DNA of 64,000 nt from Streptomyces sp. CA-278952 (GTDB taxonomy: Bacteria; Actinomycetota; Actinomycetes; Streptomycetales; Streptomycetaceae). The translations under genes were made by a program, and so were the position numbers. Shown one piece after another: positions 35,285 through 44,702 of the stretch; the first letter of the stretch is position 1; the number at the start of each line of letters is the position of its first letter. Below the pieces are notes generated by a model. The model searched no databases, was not told the origin of the DNA, and was given only the letters and a program-made list of their open reading frames with translations. The stretch spans positions 1,612,001 to 1,676,000 of the forward strand of contig NZ_CP112880.1 of the NCBI RefSeq assembly GCF_028747205.1, given 5' to 3'.

Positions 35285-37048
35285 GTGAACCCGACCGGAA
35301 ACCCATCCCTGCCCGGGGAGCCGCCCCGGAACAGGCCCGCCCCCCTCAACGGCCCCACTCCCCCGACCGGCCCGGCCCCCCTGACCGGCGACTCACCCCC
35401 GACAAGGAACGCACTCCCGACCGAGAACGCACCCTCGACCGAGAACCCACTCCCGGCCGGGAGCCCACTCGCGACCGCGAACCCACTCCTGGCCGGGCAC
35501 TCGCTCCTGGCCGGTCGCGCGGTCCCCGGCACCGGGAACGACGCCTGGCACGCGGTCGCCGCCGCGACCGGCGAACCGTTCGGCCCCCCGCACCGGGACG
35601 CCTCGGCGGAGCAGGTCGCCGAGGCGGCCCGGCTCGCCGCGGCGGACGCCCGCGCCTTCCGCGCCCTGCCGCCCGAGCGGCGGGCGGCCTTCCTCGACGC
35701 CTGCGCGGAGGAGATCGAGGCCCTGGGCGACGCCCTGCTGGAACTCGCCGCCCGGGAGACCGGGCTCCCGCCGGCCCGGCTGACCGGTGAACGGGGACGC
35801 GCCTGCGGGCAGTTGCGCCTCTTCGCCGACCTCGTCAGGAGCGGGGCCGCCCTCGGCGCCCGGATCGACTCCGGCCCCTCGGGCACGGACGTACGGCTCC
35901 GGCGCGTGCCTCTCGGCCCGGTGGCCGTGTTCGGTGCGAGCAACTTCCCGCTGGCGTTCTCGGTCGCGGGCGGCGACACCGCGTCCGCGCTGGCCGCAGG
36001 CTGCCCCGTGGTGGTCAAGGGGCACCCGGCGCACCCGGGCACCGGAGAGATGGTGGCCCGAGCCGTCACGGCCGCCGCCGCGCGCACCGGCATGCCGGCC
36101 GGTGTGTTCTCCCTGCTGGTGGGCCGGGGTCACGACGTCGGGCTCGCCCTGGTCGGCGATCCGCGGATCACCGCGGTGGGGTTCACCGGCTCCCGGACCG
36201 GCGGGCTGGCGCTGCTCGCCGCCGGCCGCTCGCGCCCGGTGCCCATCCCGGTCCACGCCGAGATGTCCGCGGTCAATCCCGTGATCATGCTCGACGGAGC
36301 CCTCGCCGAGCCGGAAGCCGCGGCCGACGCGTACGTGGCCTCGCTGACGGCCGGCGCGGGGCAGTTCTGCACCAACCCCGGCCTCCTGCTGCTGCCTGCC
36401 GGACCGGCGGGCGACGCCTTCCTCTCCGCCGCCGCCCGGGCCGTGAAGGCCGCGGAGGGGCAGGTCATGCTCACCCCGGACATCGCCCGGGCGTACACCG
36501 AGGGCGTACGGCGGTGGGAGGACGTACCGGGCGTACGGGAGGTGGCACGGGGCACGGCGGGGGCCGGTGCATACGCGCCGGCCCCCGTCGTCCTGGTGTG
36601 CGACACGGCCACGTACACCGCGCACACGGACCTCTCCGGCGAGGTCTTCGGCGCGGCGGGGCTCGTCGTGCGCTGGTCGGGCATGGACGAACTCCTGCAC
36701 CTGCTGGAGGAGTTGGAGGGCCAGCTGACGGCCACCCTGCACGCGACGGACGCCGACCGGACGACGGCCCTCGGGCTGCTGCCTGTGCTGGAGGAGCGGG
36801 CGGGCCGCGTTCTGTGGGGCGGCTGGCCCACCGGCGTCGAGGTCTGCCACGCGATGGTGCACGGGGGGCCGTGGCCGGCGACGAGCTCGCCCGGAACCAC
36901 GAGCGTCGGCACCCTCGCCGTCGAACGCTGGCTGCGCCCGGTCTGCTACCAGTCCTTCCCCGACGCCCTCCTGCCCCCCGAACTCCGCGACGACAACCCC
37001 CTGCGGGTCCCCCGGCAGACCGGCGCGACGCTCACCCCGGGAGCCTGA
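35285..37048 (+). CDS. 2-oxoglutarate semialdehyde dehydrogenase (ALDH family)
   Basis: The protein has 587 residues from the GTG at 35285. The ALDH fold starts near residue 70. The catalytic features are the glutamate region VHAEMSAVNPV and the nucleophile cysteine in AGAGQFCTNPGL. This subfamily oxidises 2-oxoglutarate semialdehyde to 2-oxoglutarate with NADP+, the last step of hydroxyproline catabolism. The first 70 residues are a Pro-rich extension ending in six 6-residue repeats, not usual in the family; an unmarked internal start is possible. Its 3' end overlaps the convergent monooxygenase gene by 17 bases. Confidence 0.9.
   Translation: MNPTGNPSLPGEPPRNRPAPLNGPTPPTGPAPLTGDSPPTRNALPTENAPSTENPLPAGSPLATANPLLAGHSLLAGRAVPGTGNDAWHAVAAATGEPFGPPHRDASAEQVAEAARLAAADARAFRALPPERRAAFLDACAEEIEALGDALLELAARETGLPPARLTGERGRACGQLRLFADLVRSGAALGARIDSGPSGTDVRLRRVPLGPVAVFGASNFPLAFSVAGGDTASALAAGCPVVVKGHPAHPGTGEMVARAVTAAAARTGMPAGVFSLLVGRGHDVGLALVGDPRITAVGFTGSRTGGLALLAAGRSRPVPIPVHAEMSAVNPVIMLDGALAEPEAAADAYVASLTAGAGQFCTNPGLLLLPAGPAGDAFLSAAARAVKAAEGQVMLTPDIARAYTEGVRRWEDVPGVREVARGTAGAGAYAPAPVVLVCDTATYTAHTDLSGEVFGAAGLVVRWSGMDELLHLLEELEGQLTATLHATDADRTTALGLLPVLEERAGRVLWGGWPTGVEVCHAMVHGGPWPATSSPGTTSVGTLAVERWLRPVCYQSFPDALLPPELRDDNPLRVPRQTGATLTPGA
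35414..35521. repeat. 18-base tandem repeat inside the ALDH gene
   Basis: Six degenerate 18-base units run in frame and encode LPTENA, PSTENP, LPAGSP, LATANP, LLAGHS and LLAGRA. They lie between the Pro-rich N-terminus and the ALDH fold. Confidence 0.75.
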
Positions 37049-38261
37049 ACTCCGGCAGCACCAGGGCCTCGTGGGCCGGCCGCCCCTCCACCGGGGGCGG
37101 CATGGAGCCCAGAGAGCGCAGCATGGTGTTGCGCTGCTCCAGCCCCCGGGCGGTGGCCGGGAAGAGGGCGGCCTCTCCCTTGCCGACCTGATCCTGGTTC
37201 AGGGTCACGAACGCACGGGTGTCGCGCTCGTAGGCGGCGAAGCCCGCGGCGTGATCCCGTTCGGCCGCCAGCGATCCGGCGAGCATGTACGCGCCGACCA
37301 GGGCGAGGCTGGAGCCCTGGCCGGTGAGGAAGGAGGGCGCGTACGCGGCGTCGCCCACCAGCGCGACCCTGCCGCTGGACCAGCGGTCCATGCGGATCTG
37401 GCTGACCACGTCGAAGAACAGGTCGTCCGCGTCGCGCAGGGCGGCGAGCATGCCCGGGACCTCCCACCCCGCACCGTCGAAGACCTCGGCTACCAGGTCC
37501 CGTTGGGCCCCCGGGTCACGGAACGCGTCGAACGGCGGTTGGGTGCGGGCGAAGGTGAGGAAGCCGTGCACGTCTCCGTCGTCGCCCACGGCGTACAGCA
37601 CGGCGGCCCGCCCCGGGGCGTTCCACATCACGGTCTCGCGGACGAGCCCGAAGGTGTTGCGCAGGGTGAACCCGGCGAAGCAGTGACCGAGATAGCGGTG
37701 GAACCGCTCCTCGGGTCCGAACAGGAGCGCGCGGGTGTGCGAGTGCAGCCCGTCCGCCGCCACCACCAGGTCGAACGTACGGCTGCCTCCCCCGCGGAAG
37801 GTGACGTCGACCCCGTGGCGGTGCTGGGCGAGAGTGTCGATGGAGTCGTCGAACAGGAACTCCACGTCGTCGCGGACGGCCTCGTGGAGCGCCCCGGCCA
37901 GCGCCCCGCGTCGCACCTCCAGGTCTCTTCCCGCGACCCCGCCGGTGACGGCGTGCGGGTCGACCGAGGCCACCCGGGAGCCGTCCTCGTCGAGGAAGGT
38001 CAGCCGTCGCAGATCGATGTGCGCGTCCCGCAGCCGGGGCAGGATCCCCATCCGCCGGACGACGTCGAGCGCGGTGCCGCGCACATCGATGGGATAGCCG
38101 CCGTCGCGGACCGTGCCCGCCTTCTCGACCACCGTGACCGCGAATCCGTAGCGGTTCAGCCAGTACGCGAGGGCGGGCCCCGCGATGCCGGCCCCCGATA
38201 TCAGGACCGTACGGCCCCGGGCGGCGGCGGGACCGTTCACCAACATGTCGACGCGGGTCAT
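37032..38261 (-). CDS. FAD-dependent monooxygenase (PHBH/TetX type)
   Basis: The protein has 409 residues. The FAD motif ISGAGIAGPALAYWL is about 20-34, the middle DG motif is VVAADGLHSHTR, and the second FAD motif is RVALVGDAAYAPSFLTGQGSSLAL. These enzymes hydroxylate aromatic or polyketide-like compounds and include tetracycline- and rifampicin-modifying members. The ATG overlaps the MFS stop (ATGA), so it is the second gene of an exporter/enzyme operon, which suggests drug or toxic aromatic detoxification. Confidence 0.92.
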   Translation of the reverse strand: MTRVDMLVNGPAAARGRTVLISGAGIAGPALAYWLNRYGFAVTVVEKAGTVRDGGYPIDVRGTALDVVRRMGILPRLRDAHIDLRRLTFLDEDGSRVASVDPHAVTGGVAGRDLEVRRGALAGALHEAVRDDVEFLFDDSIDTLAQHRHGVDVTFRGGGSRTFDLVVAADGLHSHTRALLFGPEERFHRYLGHCFAGFTLRNTFGLVRETVMWNAPGRAAVLYAVGDDGDVHGFLTFARTQPPFDAFRDPGAQRDLVAEVFDGAGWEVPGMLAALRDADDLFFDVVSQIRMDRWSSGRVALVGDAAYAPSFLTGQGSSLALVGAYMLAGSLAAERDHAAGFAAYERDTRAFVTLNQDQVGKGEAALFPATARGLEQRNTMLRSLGSMPPPVEGRPAHEALVLPEFRLPG

Positions 38262-39655
38262 TTCTTGACTCCTTTGCTCAGGGTGCGGACGACGAGCAGG
38301 GACAGCGCCGTGACGGCTCCGGCCAGGACGAAGCCGACGACATAGGCCGATTCGGCCGGGAGGTCCGACCCGGCGGGGGTCCTGGCAGTGAGGATCGCGC
38401 CGCTGATCTGGACCCCCACGGCGAAGCCGATCACGCGCGTCACCAGGACCAGGCCGGTGGCGATGCCGGTGTCACCGCGGTCGACGGAGGTGGCGGTGCT
38501 GGTCACCATCGCCGTGACGCAGAGCCCGTTGGCGAGCGCGATGAGCATCTTGCCGACGACGAGGTGCCAGACCTCGGTGTGGACGGCCGCCAGGCCGAAC
38601 AGGCCGGCGGCCATGACGAGAACCCCTACGGTGACCACGGCACGCGAACCGAAGCGCCGCGCCCCGAACCCGCCGGCCGGCCCGGCCAGTGACGCGGCCA
38701 CGGCCCCGGGCAGCAGGAAGAGGCCGATCTGCGTCGCGCTCGCCCCGAACCCGTACGCGTCGGCGGGTACCGCGAACAGCGCCGGGACGAGATAGGCCGC
38801 CACCGACGTACCGACGCAGATCATGAACGTCAGCACGCACGCTTTCCACACCTCGGGCCGCCCCACCATGCGCAGATCGACCATCGGCGAGGCCGCGCGC
38901 CGTTCGACGGCCACCCACCCGGTCGCGAAGGCGGCCAGCAGCACGAGGAGGGCGACGAGCACGAGGGGACGCGCGACGATCTCGGGCGCCAGCGCCAGAA
39001 CGAGCATGAGGGTGACGAGCGTTCCGCTCAGGAGGACCAGGCCGGGCCAGTCGATCCCGGCGCCGTCCGGCCGGCGCGGCGGATCCTGCGGCATCAGCCG
39101 GTGCACCAGCACGGTGGCCCCGATGACCGCGAACGTGGGCAGCGCGAACATCCAGTGCCGGGACAGCCCTTCGGCCACGGGACCGGCCGCCAGCGTCCCC
39201 GCCATCGTGCCCCCGACGAACAGTCCGCTGACCACCCCGATGGCCACCTTGGACTCGCCCTCGGGGAGGTGTTCGCGCACGAGGATGAACGACAGGGGCA
39301 GCGCGCCCACCATCGCGCCCTGGAGTATCTGGCCGAGCAGCAGCACCGGCAGGTTCGGCGCCAGGGCGGACACCAGACCCCCGGCACAGACGACCACCAT
39401 CAGCCGGACGAGGACCCGTTTCCCGCCGTAGCGGTCGCCTAACTTCCCGGCCACCGGCGTGATCAGCGCGCCGGTGACGAGGAGCACGATGCTGAGCAGC
39501 GCCCCTTCGGCGTGACTCATGTCCAGCTCACGCCGCAGGAGCGGGAGCGTCGGCGTCACCACCGATTCCAGGGCGCCGGTGGCCAGCGCCAGGATGCCGA
39601 GGGAGCGGACGGCGGCCTTGCCGATACGGAGCGGAGGAGCCGAAGTCGTGGTCAT
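38258..39655 (-). CDS. MFS drug/H+ exporter
   Basis: The protein has 465 residues starting at the ATG at 39655 (AAAGGACC site). Twelve or more spans are predicted. The conserved loop GKLGDRYGGKRVLV (about 66-79) is the MFS motif A. It resembles multidrug exporters of the DHA2/EmrB-like group. It is divergent from a TetR regulator with a palindromic operator between them. Confidence 0.92.
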   Translation of the reverse strand: MTTTSAPPLRIGKAAVRSLGILALATGALESVVTPTLPLLRRELDMSHAEGALLSIVLLVTGALITPVAGKLGDRYGGKRVLVRLMVVVCAGGLVSALAPNLPVLLLGQILQGAMVGALPLSFILVREHLPEGESKVAIGVVSGLFVGGTMAGTLAAGPVAEGLSRHWMFALPTFAVIGATVLVHRLMPQDPPRRPDGAGIDWPGLVLLSGTLVTLMLVLALAPEIVARPLVLVALLVLLAAFATGWVAVERRAASPMVDLRMVGRPEVWKACVLTFMICVGTSVAAYLVPALFAVPADAYGFGASATQIGLFLLPGAVAASLAGPAGGFGARRFGSRAVVTVGVLVMAAGLFGLAAVHTEVWHLVVGKMLIALANGLCVTAMVTSTATSVDRGDTGIATGLVLVTRVIGFAVGVQISGAILTARTPAGSDLPAESAYVVGFVLAGAVTALSLLVVRTLSKGVKK

Positions 39656-39735
39656 GGAGGTCCTTTCCGTCACGGCCCGGCGGGACGGAGCCGACCGCAC
39701 ACGGAGGGACGCGCACGGGACTCACCGGACCAGAA

Positions 39736-39758
39736 CTACACTACACCGTGCAGTGTAG
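39736..39758. promoter_or_regulatory. TetR operator between exporter and regulator genes
   Basis: CTACAC (39741-39746) and GTGTAG (39753-39758) form an inverted repeat with a 6-base spacer, preceded by a further CTACA half-word at 39736. The site lies 19 bases before the TetR start and is positioned to block both directions. Confidence 0.75.
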
Positions 39759-39776
39759 AACGGTTAGGATGAGCCC

Positions 39777-40439
39777 ATGCCGATCACCAAGACCCTGCGC
39801 GAGGGGTCCTCGCAGAAACGGGCCGCCATCCTCTCGGCGGCCAGGGAACTGTTCCTCGCCGACGGCTTCGACCGCTCCAGCGTCGACGCGGTCGCCGCCC
39901 GGGCGGAGGTGTCCAAGCGGACGGTCTACGACTACTTCGGCGACAAGCGGACCCTGCTGCGGGCGGTCGTCGACTCGGTCGGCCAGTCGCTGGTCACCAC
40001 GGTCCGGCGCACCCTCGACGACACCCTCGCGGACCTGACCGAGCCCGCCGAACTGGAGGACGGCCTGGTCGCGTTCGCGCTGCGCATCGCGACCGACATG
40101 CTCGGCTCGGCGGAGTACACGACACTGCAACGCCTGGTCCGGACGGAGTCCGGCCAGCTGCCGCAGCAGGACTACAACCCCATGGCGGACACTCCCGACG
40201 AGGCGATCGCCGAGCGGTTCGCGGCCTTCGCCGAGGCCGGGCTGCTCGACGCCCCCGACGCCCGGCTGGCGGCCGACCAGTTCCTCGCGCTGACCTTCGG
40301 CGTCGCACTGGACCGCCTCGGCTCCGCGAACGCCGCACAGGACCCCCGCGTACGCCCTCTCGTCGTCGAGGGAGTACGGACGTTCCTCCGCGCATACCGG
40401 GCCGATCGGGGCGCGGGCAGCACGGGCAGCACTGCCTGA
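39777..40439 (+). CDS. TetR/AcrR-family regulator
   Basis: The protein has 220 residues. The N-terminal HTH is about 15-62 (RAAILSAARELFLADGFDRS, VAARAEVSKRTVYDYFGDKR). The C-terminal ligand domain contains the TetR_C-like DQFLALTFGVALDRLG. TAGGAT, 6 bases before the ATG, suggests a nearly leaderless mRNA. It is the likely repressor of the divergent exporter/monooxygenase operon. Confidence 0.92.
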   Translation: MPITKTLREGSSQKRAAILSAARELFLADGFDRSSVDAVAARAEVSKRTVYDYFGDKRTLLRAVVDSVGQSLVTTVRRTLDDTLADLTEPAELEDGLVAFALRIATDMLGSAEYTTLQRLVRTESGQLPQQDYNPMADTPDEAIAERFAAFAEAGLLDAPDARLAADQFLALTFGVALDRLGSANAAQDPRVRPLVVEGVRTFLRAYRADRGAGSTGSTA

Positions 40440-40885
40440 GACGGGCGGGGCGCGGGCGTCACGGTCGACGGCCTGATCGAGCCTCGGGCGTAGGACCAGG
40501 CAGGGGCGGTCGATGGCGCGATCCGACGAGGTTCCGGCTCCACCACCGGTCCGGACCAGGAGGTTTCGTCATCATCGGCGACCTGCTGCGGAAGTCGGTA
40601 GCACCGCCGGAGGCAGCCGCGGCCCTCTACCGCGCGGCAGCACGAATTCCGGGCGTTGTCGCCGTGCTGCTCAAGGAATCCGCCTGGCCTGGGGCCAAGC
40701 CGGCACAGCGGTCGATGCAACGGCCATCACCGCAAGCGGCTTCACGGACAAACTCGGCGAAAGGCCTCTTCGGACGGTCGACGGAGGACGGGAGAAGAGA
40801 GCACGGGTGATGAAGCGTGCCCCTCCGACAACACTGACAACACCGAAAGCTCCGGTAACTCCGGTAACAGGGAGCGTTTCCTCCG
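40440..40885. other. 446-base gap without a recognised gene
   Basis: Short frames exist on both strands but none has convincing start, codon pattern or family. I saw no tRNA, strong terminator or repeat. Confidence 0.5.
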
Positions 40886-41671
40886 ATGACCGCACAGCAC
40901 GCATCCCGTGAGCCCAGCGGGCCCGAAACCGCCGCGGCCATGGACGTCACGCCGTTCAAGCCTTCTCTCGTCAGAGTGGTCTTCAGGACGGTAACCCCGA
41001 TGCACATCTCCAGGCAGGCAGCGTGGGCCGCCGCATCGGTGACGCGAACAGTGCTGGCGGAGATCATCGACGGCGCGAGGGGAGCGGCGGCGCACGAGGC
41101 ACGGAAGAAACTGCTCCCCCGGGACCTTCTCTCGGCGATCGACCGGAACGTCGAGCTTGAGGTGGGAGTCAAGTGGTACGACCACAGCCCGACGTTTCAC
41201 GGTCTGACCGGTGTCCTGTACGACGCTGACGGTGCCATGGTGGCTGCTGGAAAGCGCAGCAGGTCACGCAGACCGAGTGCTCTGGTCGGCGCCCACAGAT
41301 TCGAGGCCGGAGTAAAGAAAATACTACGCAGCCAGGTGGCGACGGCCACCCCCGCGATGGTCCGCGACCTGGACGGCATAGCGAGCACATTCCTGACGGA
41401 CCTCGCCCGGGACGCGGCCACGATCGTCCGCGAGGGCGCGGGCAACCGTTTCGGTACGGTCACCCTGGCGGAATCGGATGAATCCGCCCCGCCCCCGCTC
41501 CTCATGGATCCCCTCCGGACCCCGTCCGCCCGCAGAGGGGGCACTCGGACCATCGGCAGGGATGACGTCCTGGCCGCCGCCACTGTCCAGTTGTTCGGCT
41601 GCAACCTCAGACAACGAGCCCTCACCGAGGCGCACAGGGCGGCACAGAAAAAGCCGGCAGGACAAGAGTAG
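40886..41671 (+). CDS. Protein with an apparent H2A-like histone fold
   Basis: The protein has 261 residues. Residues about 24-92 follow the histone-fold layout: short helix (SLVRVVFRTV), long central helix (SRQAAWAAASVTRTVLAEII to about 71), a Lys-Lys loop and the third helix (LLPRDLLSAIDRNVEL). Pattern AxVxxxLxEIxxxAxxxA...PRxLxxAIxxxxEL matches eukaryotic H2A closely. After a beta-like middle part there is another helical basic stretch (about 222-258). This is my own motif reading; a CENP-S/H2A-type fold needs structural confirmation. GGGAG lies about 11 bases before the ATG. Function is unknown. Confidence 0.65.
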   Translation: MTAQHASREPSGPETAAAMDVTPFKPSLVRVVFRTVTPMHISRQAAWAAASVTRTVLAEIIDGARGAAAHEARKKLLPRDLLSAIDRNVELEVGVKWYDHSPTFHGLTGVLYDADGAMVAAGKRSRSRRPSALVGAHRFEAGVKKILRSQVATATPAMVRDLDGIASTFLTDLARDAATIVREGAGNRFGTVTLAESDESAPPPLLMDPLRTPSARRGGTRTIGRDDVLAAATVQLFGCNLRQRALTEAHRAAQKKPAGQE

Positions 41672-41698
41672 GAGAGTTCCGTATCCGATGGAACGGAT

Positions 41699-42094
41699 AT
41701 GGCAGGCATCCCGATCATCATCACGAGCGCAAGGCAGCATCTTCAGGTGAAACCACACTTTACGAACATTGAGCGAATTCCGGATCAAGAAATATCGTCA
41801 AAGGAAATACGATACTTGGCGCTAGTCCAGGTTGACCTCATGGCACTCTATCGCCGTTGGGGGCGGCCCGATATCGGAGTGGACTCACTCGCTGAATGGT
41901 TGTGCTTCGCTTTTGCGTTGCCCAGCGGAGAAAAGTTCACCCTGCAGCGAGAAGCTTACCATCCACCTACGCCCGGCTTTCTCCTCAGCGTGACCAACGC
42001 ACTCTTCTCCGCAGAGGCGGCGGGGCACGTTATTGAAGCGCTTGACATTTCAGAGGCATCCGCAATCGAGTTGAGTGCCGAAGTGGCGAACTAA
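41699..42094 (+). CDS. Orphan 131-residue protein, AT-richer than its surroundings
   Basis: The protein may start at the ATG at 41699 (131 residues) or at a GTG at 41747 (115 residues, where AT-rich codon use begins). It is acidic with two or three predicted helices (RYLALVQVDLMALYRRWG, LLSVTNALFSAEAAGHVIEA). Size and base composition recall immunity-type or other horizontally acquired orphans, but no family was recognised. It follows the histone-fold gene by 27 bases. Confidence 0.6.
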   Translation: MAGIPIIITSARQHLQVKPHFTNIERIPDQEISSKEIRYLALVQVDLMALYRRWGRPDIGVDSLAEWLCFAFALPSGEKFTLQREAYHPPTPGFLLSVTNALFSAEAAGHVIEALDISEASAIELSAEVAN

Positions 42095-43423
42095 ACTCAG
42101 TTCCGAAACGGCTCACCGGATTCAGAGGCGAGTCGCTTCGGGTCTTCCAGTCGCCAGGAGCGGAAAGTTGGTCACCAGAGCATTTCGAGCATCGTCGGCG
42201 ACACAGACGAAGCAGGTGACGGCCCTCGCAGAATCGCGCGTGACTTGAACTCTCCAGAGGAAGGGCCAGGAAGGTGACGCGACCGCGATGGTCGATCGCG
42301 TTGGCCCTGCGACTCCACCTGAGCGTCACCTGCCCTCGGCTTCGCGTCGCAGCTCGCGGTCTTGGCGCCGCCTGACCTGCCCACACTCGCCTGGTACCCC
42401 TTCAGAACAAGCGTCAGGACATCGCCCGTAGCGCCCCCATCGCCCCTCATGCCCACGCACAAAATCACAGGTCAGCCACCCTTTGCGACCGGCTTGTCAG
42501 CCATCCGGGTGCCGGAGCGTCAAACAAGCGTCAGCGCATAACCTGCTCGACAGCCGTCGAACGCGGGCGACCCGCGTGCATCGACCCGCGTGCATCGACC
42601 TGCGGAACCTCTCCAACACCGGCTCGGCACCTCCGCCCGAGGCCCCCGCATCCGGCACGTACGGGTGCGGACGACTTCGGGCCGCGCTCACCGCCCAGCA
42701 AGGCCGGTCGAAGTCGAGCACTCCGGGCAGTCCGAACAGTTCGCGGTGCACGGCGGCGAGCTCGCCGACAAGAACGGTGTCGTTGACGGGCGCCGGGTAG
42801 TCCGACCGGACACTGCCCCCGGCGTGGCCGGGCAGCCGGCGACGCCCAGTTCGCGCCGCACGACGCGCACTGGGCTCCTGGCAACCGGGGTCACGACCAG
42901 GATCACCGGCCCGCCGGGAGCGTTCGCGTGTGGTCCCCCCTCCTCCGTGAAGTGGGCCCAGGCTCAGGGGGTCATCCGCACCACGGCGGTGGCTCCAGAG
43001 CGACCCGCACAGGGGGGTGCCTCTCAGCGTGCACGCGGATCGAGCATGCGGCAGAAGCGTGGCCTGATTCCGACCACATCCGGCCCCTACAACGCCTTGT
43101 GTACCCTGAAGTCAGGACGCCCCGGTGCATGGCTGCTCTTCCCTGGCCCTGGGGAGAGATACGGGCGTCCGCGCCGATTTTGTGACGCGCGCTGAATGCC
43201 AGTGCTGTGCCAGCACAGTGTGGAACCGATCTGTTGGACACCTCGCCACGGCGGCGTCGCAGATTCAATCCCCCTACCGCCCCGACCCGACTTCATGTGC
43301 GACGTGCCGTTGTGACGTCATCCGCACGCGGGCCGGCGCCGGAAAACGAGGCATCATGCCGACCACTCACCCTCCTTCGACGCCCGTCAGTTCCTGCTCC
43401 GTTCGCGGACGACAGGACCGACG
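42095..43423. other. 1.3 kb region without an intact gene
   Basis: No convincing complete coding region was found. On the minus strand at about 42.60-42.83 kb an open stretch reads YPAPVNDTVLVGELAAVHRE and LFGLPGVLDFDRP, which looks like decayed coding DNA of unknown family. Repeat R1 lies at 42411-42493 and the word GTCAAACAAGCGTCA at 42519. The region is probably a junction of the island. Confidence 0.55.
42411..42493. repeat. Repeat R1, diverged copy of the TrmA-gene 3'-end sequence
   Basis: About 80 bases align with 60831 onward (GCGTCA...ATCGCCC at the left, CAGGTCAGcCACCCTTTGCGA at the right). It ends at CTTTGCGA and does not continue into the coding part. It is the most diverged of three copies. 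Confidence 0.65.
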
Positions 43424-44485
43424 ATGACCACAGACACGAAACACCACGCGAGCGACACTGCCCCGACTCGGGAACGACGAGCGGGCAGTGACTTCTCGCG
43501 TCTCTCCAAACAGATCAAGGACGCGGGGCTGCTGCGGCGGCGCCCCTTCTACTACGGCGTGCGCATGGCGCTGGTGACCGCGGCCTACGCGGTCGGCTGG
43601 CTGGCCTTCGTGACGGTCGGCGACAGCTGGTGGACGCTGCTCACCGCTGTGTTCCTCGCTGCGGTCTTCGGGCAGGTCGCGCTCGTCGCGCACGACGTCG
43701 GTCATCGTCAGGTGTTCCGGCGTAGCCGTTCGAGCGCGCTGATCGGGCGGCTCGCCGCCAATATGGGGATCGGCATGGGGTACGGCTGGTGGCAGGACAA
43801 GCACTCCCGCCACCACGCGAACCCCAACCACGAAGAGCTCGACCCGGACGTGGCGCCCGACATTCTTGTCTGGAGTCAGGCACAGGCCCACAAGGCCACT
43901 GGTCTGCCCCGAATGCTTGGCAGGATACAGGCGTACCTGTTCTTCCCCCTGCTGACGCTGGAGGGCTTCAACCTGCACGTCGCGGGCATGCGAGCGCTGG
44001 CGGACCGTAGCCTCAAGCACCGCCGGATCGAGGGAACTCTTCTCGTCACTCACTTCGCCCTGTATCTCGGCGCACTGTTCCTCGTGTTGTCCCCGGGGAA
44101 GGCCGTGGTGTTCCTCGTCGTGCACCAGTGCCTCTTCGGGGTCTACCTGGGAGCCATCTTCGCCCCGAATCACAAGGGAATGCCGACGCTCACCGGCGGT
44201 GACCGGCCCGACTTCCTGCGCCGGCAGGTCCTCACTTCCCGCAACGTGCGCGGAAACTGGTGCACGGACGTGGTGCTGGGCGGACTGAACTACCAGATTG
44301 AGCACCACCTGTTCCCGAGCATGCCCTCGCCGAATCTGCGCAAGGCACAGCTACTCGTGCACCGTTACTGCGACGAGCTGGGCGTGGCCTACCTTCAGAC
44401 CTCGCTCATCGCCTCCTACGGGCAAGCGCTCAGGAGCCTGCACCGGGCAAGCAGCCCGCTGCGGCAGCAGTCACGTCTCGTCTGA
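43424..44485 (+). CDS. Membrane fatty acid desaturase
   Basis: The protein has 353 residues. All three histidine boxes of acyl-lipid/acyl-CoA desaturases are present: HDVGH (90-94), HSRHH (127-131) and QIEHHLFP (291-298). Four to six spans are predicted. It introduces a double bond into membrane acyl chains and needs an electron donor, which is not encoded here. It is followed by a stem-loop. Confidence 0.95.
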   Translation: MTTDTKHHASDTAPTRERRAGSDFSRLSKQIKDAGLLRRRPFYYGVRMALVTAAYAVGWLAFVTVGDSWWTLLTAVFLAAVFGQVALVAHDVGHRQVFRRSRSSALIGRLAANMGIGMGYGWWQDKHSRHHANPNHEELDPDVAPDILVWSQAQAHKATGLPRMLGRIQAYLFFPLLTLEGFNLHVAGMRALADRSLKHRRIEGTLLVTHFALYLGALFLVLSPGKAVVFLVVHQCLFGVYLGAIFAPNHKGMPTLTGGDRPDFLRRQVLTSRNVRGNWCTDVVLGGLNYQIEHHLFPSMPSPNLRKAQLLVHRYCDELGVAYLQTSLIASYGQALRSLHRASSPLRQQSRLV

Positions 44486-44506
44486 CGCCCAGGTGATGGG
44501 CGCACT

Positions 44507-44530
44507 CGCCCGGCCCGGACCGGCCGGGCG
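44507..44530 (+). terminator. Stem-loop after the desaturase gene
   Basis: A perfect 9-base stem CGCCCGGCC / GGCCGGGCG with a 6-base loop lies 21 bases after the stop. Confidence 0.6.
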
Positions 44531-44702
44531 TGAGCGGCGGCCGTCGGGTCGTCGGCGGTACAGACCGCGTGCTCCGGACATCCTGGAGCTCGGTCTCAGT
44601 CCACACCTCGCGCAGCCGGTGCACGGCCTGTACGGCGGTCCGCCAGTCTCCGTTCGACTCCTGGGCTGGGCGGATATTCACTCGGACTTCGAAACAGGCT
44701 CT

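Noticed and set aside
42483..43195. Several overlapping open frames on both strands in the gap before the desaturase
   Set aside because: None has a ribosome site with matching codon pattern or a recognisable family. One minus-strand stretch looks like decayed coding DNA and is noted in the region entry only.
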